Origin: Chrysaora quinquecirrha
Lineage: Eukaryota; Cnidaria; Scyphozoa; Semaeostomeae; Pelagiidae
Direction: 5' to 3'
Length of the DNA: 64,000 nucleotides
NCBI GenBank assembly: GCA_014526335.1
Contig: JACTAT010000025.1
Location: forward strand, 864,436-928,435
A program made the position numbers and the translations under genes. Positions 50,601 through 62,862 of the stretch are shown here, piece after piece (position 1 is the first letter of the stretch; every line of letters begins with the position of its first letter). A model generated the notes under the pieces. The model was not told the DNA's origin. It saw nothing but the letters and a program-made list of their open reading frames with translations, and ran no database searches.

Positions 50601-53600
50601 AATTTGTTTTATTATTGTTGCGATTGGAAAGATTGATTACAGAACTCTTACAACATTGTTATACTATGTTTAAATATGCAAACTTTCATTATTCTGTATT
50701 TCATTTGCGTGATTTTTGTAAGTAGTAAAGGATTTCTGATTTAAGTTCTATAAAGACAGTGCCTGTTGTGTTATTTGATCTTGAATTGCATTCATGTAGA
50801 ATTACAGCGAAGTGGGTATTACACCACTTTGTCCTTACACATAGAATTACACAGTTTTGGCTTACACTAAATGGGAATTACACCTCCGTTGGATTTCACG
50901 TAGAATTACACGCCATTGGCTTGCACTAAATGGGAATTACATCTCCGTTGGATTTCACGTAGAATTACACGCCATTGGCTTACACCAAAGTAGAATTGCA
51001 CCTTTGTGTCATTACAAGGTATGTAGGATTTCACGATTCGTCTAATCCTACGATGGATTACACGCGCATAGAATTACATGGCGTGAGTTATTACACAGGT
51101 GATTTCACGTCGCCTTTCACGTAGTATTACTCGGGCGTTTTACCTGTGATAAATGCCCATTTTAAAAGGAGGTGTTTATCGGAGTCAGTGGCCGTTTCCG
51201 TTCAATTACTAATGCTACGAGGATAGAAAATGAGGCTTGTTGTGGATGAAGCTAGTGCTCGAGTTTTTCTTTCTCATCCACCTAAACCATCGTCGAATTC
51301 TTTCGTATTTATAATTGCGTAGTCAAGAGGCCATTGGGGCAAGGGGCAGTGACAGATTTTGCAGACAGATTAGGATTTGCACATTGCCTGAATCTGATAT
51401 ATTAAAATATTGTAGGATAGAGCTCTAGTTTTGATACATGAAAGTTGATTTGAATAAGTGCGTCCCTCCTTCAAACGCCCCCTCGAATACAACCCTGACG
51501 AAGCGTTTAAATATTAAATAAAGGCTCCGGGCGTTTAATCAAAGTAATTCAGTAAGCAAGTGTGACCTACAAACACTAGATACCTATAAGAAAGGGACGA
51601 GTGCCATGGTATGCCATTTTTTCTGTAAAAATTTGTTGTCATTAAAAAAAAGCTTCGGAAATGATTAAAACTAGTCGTTTTATAGGAAACTGTCTTTTAA
51701 GGAATTTAGGCACATAACTGTGACCCTGTACTATGGGTATGCCAATTTCGTTTTGATGTATTTCTGCTACGTTTATAGAAACATTAGATTCGGAAGATAT
51801 CAAACAAGTCGAATGGCGTACCAGGGTGCTTTTAAGCCTCAGCTACGCGTGCGATTTTCAGCTGTTCTTGCGACGTGAAACTGTCGCAAATGCTCTGTTC
51901 TGAGTAATCCTGGCGGCTGCTTGCTGCGACAAAAGTTCTGCGACAGAAGTTTTGCGATAATCAGCTTGTGCGGCAAGAAGGATGGCTCTAGAAAATTTCA
52001 ATGCAATTGTGCCGCGTTGCCAATGCTAAAAACCGACTACACACTGCCATATTGTTTCTTCAGAGCATTTTTTTCAAAAATCGACCCTGGCTTCACGTTT
52101 GACATTTCGTTCTTTCCATCATCGAGACAATTTTTTAACATGCCCTGTCGTCATTTCAAGCAAAATGTCGCACGTGTAGCAGCGGCTTTATTTCCAAGAG
52201 TCGTGATACGGAGCGTGATAGGCAGATACTTTTTAACGAGGTTATACCGTTTAGCTAATAGCATTTAGACTTATATTACACGAGTCCCAGTTATCGCAGC
52301 TGCCATCTTTAGTTGTTGTTGTTGTCAGAAAGCTGCTCAACTCAACTGACTGTAGCGAATTGCTGTTGTTGTTGGTCAAGATTTTATGAGCGGAACTGAG
52401 ACTCGTGTAATAATCATTTTTAAGAACTCCCTTTCCCTGTTACGTCTTTAATCATTTATGATAACACCCACTCCCTGCAACGCCTTATCTACGATTATAC
52501 AGTATGCACAGAGCGGCTAATTACCGTAGAAATGAACAGGTGATCCGGTCTGATCTTGTAACATTGATCTTTTGGTGAGACTACACTGATTTCTTAATAT
52601 ACAACTGAAAAGAAACTTACTCGTTTTTTATTTTATAAGAAAGCTTTTTTTGGGTCAGTATTGAAATTTTCTTAGATATTCCATATTTTCAGTACCAAAA
52701 CTTTCTTGTGACTTTCTTAGGAAAAATTTTTGGAATGCAGTATTTCTGCAAACGCACAGTTTAAGGCACTTTATACGTTGCACAAATATCACGTTTTCCA
52801 TAGAAAATAGTCATAAGACTCGTGTAATAGCAAGATGAACGACTGAACAGAAGAGCGAAAACAGAATACAGAGCATTAAAGTGAAAGTACAAAACAGAAC
52901 TTTCTTAAGTTTCAAGAATCAAGAATTCAACTTTCTTAAGTTTTTAAAACGTTGAGCACCACTTTCTTATAAGCCATTTTCTTATTAAAAAAAACGTGTA
53001 GTTGCCCGTAAACTGAAACTCCCTAAGAAGGGATGAAAAATTAAATTAAGAAACTGTTTCAGTTTTGTAACTCAAGGGTTATGTCTTTTTATGTCTTTTG
53101 AAATAATCATAAGCAAATATTCCTTACGATTATCTTCCATTTTTTAAATTCTCATGGCTCAAAAGGGAAAATGGTTTCTTTTGGGACATATTTGGGGCTT
53201 TTTTGAGGCCCTGGTCAAACGATCAAACATTATTGGTCAAACATTTAAGACTTTGTGTTGTAAGCAATGTTTGACTGTTTGGCCTTGACGCAAAACATTG
53301 CTCTGGAAGCTGAATTGCTTATTAATGTTTTCCTGCTCTTCACAAACAAAAATTGTTTGATGAGCAATGTTTTTCAACATGGCCAAACGGTTAGACATTT
53401 TGCTTGACAAGCAAAATCCTGATGTTTGAAAATCAATGTTTAATCGTTTGTCCAGGGCCTAAGACCTCATCTTATAGGTTTGTTTTGCTTTGCTGGTTCC
53501 AGTCCACTGGCAGCACGTGGTGTTTTGCAACTCACACCCAGGGCAGTTCAGAGTTGGGAGTTTGAACTTTCATACTTTGGGCTATTGTATTGGTAATTTC

Positions 53601-56437
53601 GAGTAAAGTCTTATGGAAAACAGGATTAATGTAGCTACTGCATCTTTTGCTCTGTTGAAAACTGCTATTGGTACTCTTATTCTCATCTGTATCTAATATT
53701 TCTGCAGTCGCTGCGTTACGTAAACTGTATGGAATAGAGAGTGATGTTTCTTGTATTGCAAGGTAGGTGTAATTTTTGTACAAAATTTTGTGATTTCATT
53801 TTATGATTTTGCAACTTATGTCAGCTCCGCTTTAGTCTTATTTATTAAACAGTCGGGAAAAAGACTGCATTTTATGTGACTTGACCTGACCTGACCTGAC
53901 CAGATCTGATCTGATCTGACTTGACTTGACTTGACTTGACTTGACCTGACCTGACCTGACCTGACCTAACCCGATCTGACCCGACCCGACCTGACCTGAC
54001 CTGACCTTACCTGATCTGACTTGACTTGACTTGACTTGACTTGCCCTAACCTGACCTGACCTGACCTGACCTGACCTGACCTGACTTGACGTGGCTTAAC
54101 TTGACTTGACTTGACTTGACCTGACTTGACTTGACTTGACTTGACTTGACTTGACTTGACTTGACTTGACTTGACTTGACTTGACTTGACTTGACTTTAG
54201 GAGGATGGCTCACTAACCTCTATACCGATACTTCTTTAATTAAAATGGCTTCTCTTTGTTTTTTATAGGCAAGGTTCTGGTAGCGCTTGTCGCAGTATTT
54301 TTGGCGGATTTGTCAAATGGAACAAAGGTGACAATGAAGATGGTTTAGACAGTGTTGCTATTCAGGTACATGGAAATGAATGTTTTATAGGTATATAGGT
54401 ATATATATATATATGTTTTTCAGGTATATAGAAATGCATGTATATAAAAAACCCCCGAAAGTTTCATAGATGGCTCCCTTTACATGGAAATTTTAAGGAA
54501 AAATAGTAGAAAGAAATAGTTTCTAAAACAATAGAACAACAACAATTTGTAGCTCCTGCTAATGATTTTGTCCTTTGCTACGCCCTCGCGTGACAGGACT
54601 TTTGGACCTACACACGTTGCGACGAGCATCGAAAAGGTTTTACGGGGGCGTATATACACAGCACCAAATGAATGGGGGAGGTCTAAAAGCTGAGCAGCTA
54701 TGAGATTTCAGAGTCTGCTCGCTTAGAATCACCGAAAGGAAAGCAACAAACCTTAGCAAAAGTTACTTGGAAGAGAATCAAAACACAAAAGAAGTACAAC
54801 AGCATGACCTTTTATTACCACTTTTTAGGTTTTAGAGTGCTTCTGTACAAACCAAAGATTGATACAAACTTAAGCGACCACATGTTATTGATTTTCCAAA
54901 TGCATTATGATTGTTTGTTGTTGTGAAGTCTACAGTCAAGTCTGAATACACTTAGATATAAAACTAATTTTCTAGATTGCTCCAGAAGGCCATTGGCCAG
55001 AACTATGTGTTCTTATCCTTGTGGTGGGTAATTGATCATTTTTTTCATACGTTATATGTTGTACGAAGTTTGACATAACAATGAAATGACCGTTGCAACG
55101 ATTCTATTTGTCCGTCGTTGTATATACGGTTCCGATAATGGGGGTTTTACTTCATTAACGTTTGGTAAGAATCCATTGTCACCGAATCCTATTCTTTTCC
55201 TCTCAATTGGTTAAGATAAGGAGAGTGTGAAGGAGGCTTCGTCGTTTGAAAGGTAGAGGGCTGGCGAGACCGTCGCTGCGGGAGGAATGGAGGGGCAACT
55301 TTATCTTATATTGCGAGTTGCTGAAGAAGGATGGCTAAAGCACATGCATTTAGTTTTATAACTAAACAAATCCTCTTAGAAGGTCTCTGTCTTTAGATTA
55401 TCTTATCTTGGCCTAGTTTCGATTTCAGAGATTTGCATCCGGTGATATTTTTTCTTATTGATACAGAGAAAAGGCCAGGAACTGCAGACTGTCCCTTCGG
55501 ATCTTTCGATTCTTGCGGCGAATGAAATAAAATAAAGCAGTGAGGCAGTAACGCTGCAAAGCGATGAGAAGACGAAGCAAAAAAGACTAATTTTTTAAAT
55601 ACTAATATTTCGCCCCGGCATTCAGGGCTTCATCAGAGTAATAATGATGATGAAGCCCTGATGAAGCCCTGAATGCCGGGGCGAAATTTAAAAAGTTCGT
55701 CGTTTTTGCTTCGTCTTCTCGTCGCTTTGCAGCGTTAGTGCCTCACTGTTTTTTTTCTTATTCCCTGATTATTCAAACCTCTCTATTAATAAAAGTGACT
55801 GAGTGGTAGCAATGGGTTCTCTCGAAGGCCCCTTACTGTAGGCCCCATGTTTTGGCAGAGTTGGTCCCCTCTTCTGCCAGTTCTCTTTAATTTCAGCTTA
55901 TTGTGTGTGTCTTTTCTTAGGTAAACGACCAGAAGAAGACGACAAGCAGTACAATAGGAATGCAAAGAAGCGTAGCCACAAGTGATCTTCTAAAGGTAAA
56001 GTGAACCCTGTAGACCAAGTTTGTGTGCCGAATTCGAATTTGGGATCATTATAAAAAGAAATTTCAAAAGTTTCATAAAGTAAAAAAGGGCCTTGTTCAA
56101 AAGGTAGATTGATGTTTTTTGTGTATTATGGACTAGCTTTTCGACCAAAACCCAAATGCGGTACTTCAATTGGAGTATATAAGTTAATTAAACGCGCCCG
56201 CGCGCTAGTTTTGAACTGAGAAGACTGATCGGCTTTGCTTTACAATTCATTAATTTGTGGGAAAATTTTCGAATGAGGTGGGATGACGAGCATGTGTTCC
56301 GACTCACGAGGAGAGTGACACAGCAATAAACTAAAAAAATTGAATAAAAATAAGAATGCGTAAATTGTACACACAAGTTGAGCTTCGGTCACGTTGATGG
56401 TGATGATGTTTGATGAAGATGATGATGATGCTGATGC

Positions 56438-56514
<77 letters not shown>

Positions 56515-56526
56515 ACGATGATGATA

Positions 56527-56559
<33 letters not shown>

Positions 56560-56619
56560 ATGATGATGATGATGATGATGATAATGATGATGATGATGAT
56601 GATAATGATGTTTGATGGA

Positions 56620-56652
<33 letters not shown>

Positions 56653-57712
56653 CATTATGATTACGATGATTACGATGATGATAATGATGATGATGATCAT
56701 GATGATAATGATGATGATGTGATTATGATGTGATGGTGTTGTGATGATGATGATGATGGCGCGATGGTCATCACATTATCATCATGGCCATCAAGTATGG
56801 AGCATTTAAAAAGCAATCTGTTGATGTGATTCTTTATTTTCAGTTTAGAGCGAGCGAAATTGTCCCGAGACGACTGGAAGAAATGCAGGAAGCTATTATG
56901 TCGAAGAATTTCCCCATGTTTGCTGAATTAACCATGAAGGTGATAATGAAAAAATTTGATTCTTCCACACTGTTTATTTTGACAGACCCGTAAGAGCTAT
57001 GGGATGGCATTTGGGGTTCGTCCTCTCCAAGATTCTGAAATAAACCGAAAAATGTTTTTTTTTCGTTTGGCCATGTTTTGTTTCTGGATGGCTGTTATTG
57101 AATCTTAGCCCTTTTGTTTTGAATTTTCTACGCTATAAACCAATTAGAGTTAACAGTTTGTGTTAATGATTTTATATTACTGTTGTCTTTCTCTACACAG
57201 GAGAGCAACCAACTGCATGCAGTTTGCTTAGACACGTTTCAACCAATTTTCTATCTGAATGAAACATCGCATAGGATCATAGAATTCATCAACATCTTGA
57301 ACGAATCTTCCAATACAATCAAGGTGAGAAAAACGTTGCTGTGTATAAACTATTAGCATAATGATAATAATGAAAATTAAAGTCATGAACGTGAACGTCA
57401 TTATCGTAATAATCACAACGATGATGATCAAGACGCTCATGATCATAATGATCATTATCATATTGATTATCATGATCATATTTATGGTCAAGATTATGAT
57501 TATTGCGATCCTATTGATTGTAATCGTCAAGATGATCATCATTGTGATCGTCTCCTTTATCTTTGTCGTCACCATCATAATGATCATCATATCCATCATA
57601 ATCGTGATCATCATGATCATTAACACCATCATCATCATCATCATCAACACCACCATCATCGTCTTTATCACCATCATCAATGATTATCATCAACTAGAAG
57701 CACCAATAGTCG

Positions 57713-57743
<31 letters not shown>

Positions 57744-58145
57744 GATCATCATCATCATCATCATCATCAGTATCAATAATCATCAGTTATTATCGCAACC
57801 GTTACCACCCCTATCATCTTCGTCATCACCACAATCTGTTAGCTTGATCATAACCTTGATCACCCCGCTTGATCACTATTCAGTAATATCATCATCACCC
57901 ATGTTCTCCTGCATCATCATTTCACAATGATTAACCTTCTTCAACTTCATATCATAATATTAAGATCGTAATCGTCGCGATCGTCTTCGTCACCAACTTA
58001 TCGTTCTTGTTCCATAATTTCAGGCTGCCTATACCTTTGACGCTGGACCGAATGCTTTCATTTTTACGACGGATGACTTCTTATGTCAGCTGGCGTGTTT
58101 AATCGAAGCATATTTTGGACGTGGAACAGGAAAACACAATAAAAG
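47615..58145 (+). CDS. MVD: Mevalonate diphosphate decarboxylase, twelve exons, ends missing from model
   Basis: Exons: 47615-47685, 47954-48021, 48306-48355, 48945-49082, 53708-53762, 54269-54365, 54976-55023, 55921-55995, 56844-56939, 57201-57323 and 58024-58145, plus a weaker 58624-58679. Phases agree throughout. Product reads: (W)[56 protein letters not shown] (GHMP ATP loop), [29 protein letters not shown] (Arg of the active site), [74 protein letters not shown] (catalytic Asp). The enzyme converts mevalonate diphosphate to isopentenyl diphosphate. The N-terminal exon with N-I-A-V-I-K-Y and the C-terminal exon with the GPGP motif were not found. Identity is certain. Confidence 0.94.
49279..51148. 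mobile_element. Non-autonomous CACTA/EnSpm-like DNA transposon, 1.87 kb
   Basis: Inverted ends CACAGGTAAAACGCTCGAGT and, from the right, CACAGGTAAAACGCCCGAGT (about 26 of 28 matching). Three-bp flanks ATA at 49276-49278 and 51149-51151. Subterminal tandem repeats: at left about three 133-bp units (GTGAAATACTGTGTAGTATT), at right units of GAATTACACGCCATTGGCTT. CACAG ends, 3-bp target duplication and subterminal arrays fit EnSpm/CACTA. No transposase seen. Inserted in an MVD intron, inside another repeat. Confidence 0.85.
51840..53010. other. MVD intron segment with foldback pieces
   Basis: TTACACGAGTC at about 52275 and its inverse GACTCGTGTAAT at about 52405 and 52815 bracket two short foldback blocks. 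A C/G-richer stretch at 51840-52260 has no recognisable identity; its 115-codon ORF has no family features I know. Confidence 0.45.
53207..53461. mobile_element. CAAACGATCAAACATTG MITE copy in MVD intron
   Basis: Left GGCCCTGGTCAAACGATCAA and right AATCGTTTGTCCAGGGCC. Confidence 0.85.
53875..54195. repeat. Pentanucleotide array (CTGAC/TTGAC)n in MVD intron
   Basis: About 320 bp of CTGAC, TTGAC and CCGAC units, ending about 75 nt before the acceptor of the exon at 54269. Same motif family as 21556 and 35210, and the same sense relative to its host gene. Confidence 0.95.
55538..55748. mobile_element. 211-bp foldback element with CAGTGAGGC ends
   Basis: Left CAGTGAGGCAGTAACGCTGC and right inverse GCAGCGTTAGTGCCTCACTG. 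An inner palindrome is built of GCCCCGGCATTCAGGGCTTC and its inverse. No coding capacity; CAGTG ends are hAT-like but no matching 8-bp flanks were seen. Confidence 0.8.
56390..56760. repeat. (GAT)n microsatellite in MVD intron
   Basis: About 370 bp of GATGAT with AAT/TAT interruptions, ending about 85 nt before the exon at 56844. Poly-Met, poly-Asp and poly-His ORFs across it are artefacts. Confidence 0.95.
57358..57960. repeat. Degenerate ATC/ATG/GAT triplet repeat in MVD intron
   Basis: About 600 bp of imperfect CATCAT, ATCATG and AATAAT units, a second decayed form of the same triplet. The 150- and 189-codon ORFs are Ile/Met-rich repeat artefacts. Confidence 0.85.
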
Positions 58146-58623
58146 GTATCAACAATTTTTATAATTAATGAGTAACCCTTTTTTAATAACTTGCAACAGC
58201 TGCAGAAGAGATTTTTGAGATGCTCTAAAAAGACAACTCCTGCTTTTAAGTGTGACTTTTCTACTGAAAAAGAACGATTTAAGAATGTTTATCAGATTCA
58301 TACAAGACTGTCAGATTGATAGGTGGCTTGTTTCTTTTTCTGATCGACGATTACAGAAAAGATGCTGCCAGGTGGCATTTGACCAAGTTGATTTGTGTTG
58401 TGTAACGTAAGGTACAGCAAACAGGATTCTACTGGAATTCGTTGTTCCTTGACCCTACAAAGGCTGGGGTGGGGGCAATTGGCCCTTCTAAACCACTGAA
58501 ATTTTCTCAATGAAACTCCCCGAGTTTTACTAAATTCTGTTCACGATTATATTAGTGCAAATATTTTTATGGAGCACTCATATTGATGACGTCATCATTT
58601 TCCTAAAAAGATTGAATTATCAG

Positions 58624-58679
58624 TTTCTATGAAAATGTTGCTCCTGTGTACCATGAAGATGAAACTTTCGATGATGTAG
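58624..58679 (+). CDS. MVD: Possible next MVD exon
   Basis: ATTATCAG acceptor, then SFYENVAPVYHEDETFDDV in the frame left by the exon ending at 58145, then AG/GTGCAT. Phase fits (2 to 1). Reading through instead gives a stop at about 58715. Little similarity to known MVD, so tentative. Confidence 0.35.
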
Positions 58680-60794
58680 GTGCATTCCCTATTAACTTTG
58701 CTGCATGCAATATATAAACTTTAAAAGGCCATATTGAAGCATGACGTGGAAAATTGCTTACGTCAGGAGAAATTGGTCACATGTTAGCCCCATTCGAATG
58801 TCAAAAGATACAGAACATGCAACTTCGTTCCCAAGGATATCTGTTGTTGTTGTTGTTAGCTCAGCCCGCAACAGATACCCTTGGGACCGGTTGACAAAAT
58901 TTGTCAGTTTTTGGCTTGGAATAATTAGCATAAATTATGTAAATGATTCCAGTCAGTGGCTGTGGCGGCCACAGCTCTCCAACTCATCAATGAGTTTGGG
59001 ACGCAGCACAATTTTGTACTTCAGAAACACTTGCTTTCAACGATTAATTTGAACCAACATGAAAAGAAACATGCTTCAAAGAAATCAGTAGAGAGAAATC
59101 CATGTTAGCAAGCGCTTGCTGTGGTTAGAAGTTATCATGTTTGTTAATTTTGGAAATTTCGCCGCGAGTTTCTACACAAGTCAGGAACAAATCTTATTTC
59201 ATGAATTGGTTAGCTAGATTTCGACTCATTATTGCCACCAAACTTCAGTGCTTTCCTCTTTTACAAGTATCCTAATATTTCAGGTAGGAGTAATTTATTT
59301 GAAGCCGGTAGATTTAAATTGCTTTAAAGATTTAAGTTGAATCATACATATAGATATTTGCTGCAAAGAAGTTTGGCTTTTCGACTGCATGAATGAGATT
59401 TCCCAACTTTTGAAATTGTGTTCAACAAATGTTGTAAAAACTGACTTGAGGAGAAAAAGTTATAGCCAAACCAATGTAAACAATCTCATTTTCTTAAAGC
59501 AAATTTTACTATTTTAGTTCACTTTGACTTCTTCAAAATTATTTTTCTTTTTGTTTCTCTTTACCTGCTTGCTCAAAATTTTACCGCGGAAAAGCAAATT
59601 TCGAGTTGCTTCAAACTTTCTATAATTTCTCCGTGGAGTTGTTAAACTATAATTCGTTCTTTATCTTTCCTTTTCTGTATATTCTTTCTATCCCAGTTCA
59701 GTTCATTTTTAGCTGTTTTCTTTTCGGGTAGGAGTTAAAAATGCCCCGGGCCGCAGTAGTTTTGTTTTTAAATTTCTTTCATTTGGCGAACGCCATTTCT
59801 AATGTATGCGGACAAAAATTCTATTGTTCGTTCTTAGCCAATCAGAATGCAGAACAGCGAAACCGGTTCCAGGGTCAAATGGGGCAGCGCAGTGTTCACG
59901 TAGAGGTCCTATTTGCCCTGGGTACGAGGTTGGAGGATTGATGAGTCCATGGGAGCGTCCCAGCGTGGGATCGGTGGGGTACTTAGTATAGTTTGTTGAC
60001 GGGATGTTCACTACTTCACTTTCCAGGTATCGATTTCGCCCCTTTCTTCTAGTGCCGGATATGGAAAAAAGGTACTTTTTCTAAAGCCGGTTGGTTGTCA
60101 GATGGTATATTTTGTAAAACTGGGCTGTTGCTTCAATGTTGCGCAGTGACTGTTTTTTGTTTTTACATTTTGGAGTATACTTTCAGCCGAGTTTTTCTAA
60201 AAACGGGTATCATTTTCAAGGGGAAATTCTAGAGACGGGTCAAAAATCATTCCTTGGAGGGTACACCCTGTCTGATTTAAGTCCAGTAGCCCCCGAGTTT
60301 CCTGGACAAACATGTTTGAGTACCAGGTCATTAAGACCCGGTTCAAGACTCCAGATTCCTGGTTTCCTATTCCATATTCCAGATTTTCGGTTCCTGGTCC
60401 TGGCTTCTCGAAGCATTTTCAAACTAAGCAGTTTCAATGCTTTTTCCGCTAAGTCAAAAGAGCATCATTCACTAGGAGGAAGAATTGCACAAAGGCTTAC
60501 ATTTTGCTAGGTTCCTTTTCGAAATCTAACAATCTGATTGGACGCTACTTGGTTTCCATAATAATTGGATACCGAAAAGAAAGGAAAAGAATGCTGCAGA
60601 TGCAGAAATTCATTTTACGAATACTGTAACATCGTGTTCATTGATTATTGATCGTCTGGAGGTATGTAATGTTTCAAAATACCAAAAAAGCTTTTACATT
60701 TCGCTCTTGTTTATCTCTACGCCCATTTGTTTGATCTATAATGTTATAAGCTCGCTTTCAAAAGAACCCTATTGGACATAGGTTGCCGGTATGC
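58680..60794. other. Region after MVD, unassigned
   Basis: AT-rich DNA with a few repeat-like stretches (TTGTTGTTGTTGTTAGCTC near 58845, CCTGGTTTCC/TTCCTGGTCC near 60340). The ORFs of up to 124 codons carry no recognisable motif. The missing MVD C-terminal exon should be here if the gene is complete. Confidence 0.5.
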
Positions 60795-60796
60795 TA

Positions 60797-61338
60797 CACG
60801 CAGTTTTTTTTTATAAGCAACCAAGATGTAGAAGGCCTAAAGCTTTAAGCAACGTATAGTACCCCAGCGAGAAAACCTAAGCAACATTTTAAATAATTTA
60901 TATCACTGCAAGCAATCGAGGATCGATCAACTTGGAAGCTATTTCCATTCATTTGCCGTCAAAAGCTCGCATATCAACGGAGTGTTACTCAGTACGTGAA
61001 GCATTTCATGGAGGGGTTTCCGTTTAACTTTCAATAAAAAGTCTCTATATATGGTAACAATATATGTAACATATATGGTAACGATTACATGGTAGTTCTT
61101 GACTGATGTTTATTTATAGTATTTCTTTGCTGTATACTAGGTGTTCAAGCGTTAAGGGGCGATAACTCCAAATATTGTTTTTCTAGCCTGTATACTATTC
61201 TTAGGGCAAAAAATATACAGTAAAAATTAAGCAACTACTAAGCAACTTTTGCTACTAAAAGGTGGCCATAAGAGGCCCAAAAATAAGCAACTGTTTGAAC
61301 TAGGCCCGAGCGAAGTTGCTTATAAAAAAAATTGCGTG
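60797..61338. mobile_element. TA-flanked MITE, 542 bp
   Basis: Inverted ends CACGCAGTTTTTTTTTATAA and, from the right, CACGCAATTTTTTTTATAAG, each bordered by TA (Tc1/mariner-type target). Related to the element at 62863. Confidence 0.75.
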
Positions 61339-61539
61339 TACTGATAACAATCTATAAATTTCAGCTTTATTTCCTTGCCTCTGTAAAGTAATGTATACAG
61401 AAGGTCTTCCATATATCAATGCGAATCAATTATATGAAGAATCAATTATAAGAATTAGTTTCACCAATCTTAGTCCATTTACCATATTGCTTTGGTAAAA
61501 CTTCAATATTGTAATGATGAATGCTCCCTTCCTTTATAA

Positions 61540-61700
61540 ACGCTTCTTTCTATTAAACGCCGTTTTCAAAGGGAGGGCAATCAATCTACAAAATAGTTTA
61601 TTTGCAAATAAGCGGCTCCCTCTTTTAAAAGCTCCACCAAATAAACGCCTCCCTTAAAAGGAGGGAATATTAATAAACGCCCTGGGCGCTTAATTGAAGC
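61540..61700. repeat. AAACGCC / GGGCGTTTA repeat block
   Basis: TAAACGCCTCCCTTAAAAGG and ATAAACGCCCTGGGCGCTTA, also seen at 51440-51540 and around the CACTA-like insertion (49200-49275, 51152-51190). It ends just upstream of the TATATA before the secreted-protein gene. Confidence 0.55.
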
Positions 61701-61707
61701 AGAAAGG

Positions 61708-61713
61708 TATATA
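61708..61713 (+). promoter_or_regulatory. Possible TATA box of the secreted-protein gene
   Basis: TATATA 83 nt before the ATG at 61796, which would give a 5' UTR of about 55 nt. Position only; no other support. Confidence 0.3.
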
Positions 61714-61795
61714 CATGCTGCACGTGATTCATATTCTCACAATCATAAACTGCTTGGTACTGCAGGGTTCGTTGATCTGAAAGCAAGCTTCCAAA

Positions 61796-62440
61796 ATGAA
61801 GATAATTTTGGTATTGGTGCTTCTGCTTGGGTTCACGTTGGCATTTTGCAGTAAGCTGGCATTTTGTTTTTTTAATGGTCATGAATTTCCATTGCATCTT
61901 TTTATGAAGCAAATTTTTTAACCAAATTTGATGGCTAGTATCCTATGATATCTTGGTATCAGGGAACTTCTGATTGTATTTTAGATTCATAAAAAAATTT
62001 TCAACTTACTTAACTGGGCCAAACTGACAAACATTTAACATTTTCTTGACAACAATTTTTTCGTTTGGCCATGTCGCAAACATTTGGTCGTCAAACATGT
62101 TTCGTTTGCAACAAGTAAAATGTGTTTCAACTTTTTGAGCTTTTTCAAAAACACGGCCCAGCCAATTCTCCTCGTGGATTACTGTAATGTTTTGTGAGGT
62201 GGCCAAACGTTGAAACATTGATTGACAAGCAAATTTCAAATGTTTGACAAAAATGTTTGATCGTTTGTCCGAAACCTTCAATTGAAAAGACGCTGATCTC
62301 CCGTTTTCATCAAGATATCCATGCAAGTTCAAAAGAGCTAGTAAATTTCTTTCTGGTTTAAGATGCGGAGGAGGAAGAAAACAGAGGTGTGCGAGATTTC
62401 TTTGCTGGCCCTGAGGAGGAGGAGGCCATTGAAAGTCAAG
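61796..62440 (+). CDS. Small secreted protein or prepropeptide, first two exons
   Basis: Exon 1 (61796-61850) reads MKIILVLVLLLGFTLAFC, a clear signal peptide, then GTAAGC donor in phase 1. Exon 2 (62363-62440) follows a GGTTTAAG acceptor and reads AEEEENRGVRDFFAGPEEEE then AIESQ, ending AG/GTACGT in phase 1. The acidic stretch after the signal looks like a propeptide. Two short terminal exons are possible (62699-62730, ending REGAY; 62821-62852, ending IFGS), or the rest lies past 64000. I do not recognise the family. It could be a hormone, antimicrobial, venom-type or matrix peptide precursor; nothing here decides. The intron carries a MITE (62020-62274). Confidence 0.6.
62020..62274. mobile_element. 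CAAACGATCAAACATTG MITE copy in secreted-gene intron
   Basis: Left GGGCCAAACTGACAAACATT and right GATCGTTTGTCCGAAACC. Confidence 0.7.
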
Positions 62441-62862
62441 GTACGTTTTTTCTCCAATTTCGTCCAATATAGAATTACTCTTTAACATGCAACTTGACTC
62501 GGAGCAAGCCGCTTCGAACATCTGAGATTCCAGTCAGCCCTTGGACGGTCGCTAGACTCTTAGCGAGATTTACATCACAACACGCAGTGTTGGTTAGATA
62601 AAAGCCAATTTTCAGCGCTTTTCCTTCTTAAACGTTTTAAAATTTATATCAGAACTCCTCAGTGAGCTCCGCCTCTTATATTGGGCCCTAAAGTCCAGGG
62701 TTTGACAAGCCCAGGGAGGGGGCTTATTAGAACGTTAACTAACAATATTTATAAGTTTGTTTTTCACATTAAAATTACATTTAAATGTAGTAAAAGATGT
62801 TCAGTTGTGCAAACCTTCAGCAAAAAAGAGCGGAAACATATTTGGTTCTTAGAGTATTTATA

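Noticed and set aside
51921..52268. 115-codon plus ORF in the MVD intron
   Set aside because: No recognisable domain, within foldback-rich DNA, and in the middle of a well-supported intron.
56389..57930. Long ORFs rich in Met, Asp, His or Ile
   Set aside because: They are translations of GAT/ATC triplet repeats on both strands, inside MVD introns.
60136..60510. 124-codon plus ORF
   Set aside because: Composition is repeat-like (TTCCTGG words); no motif, no splice support, and an overlapping minus ORF of similar quality.
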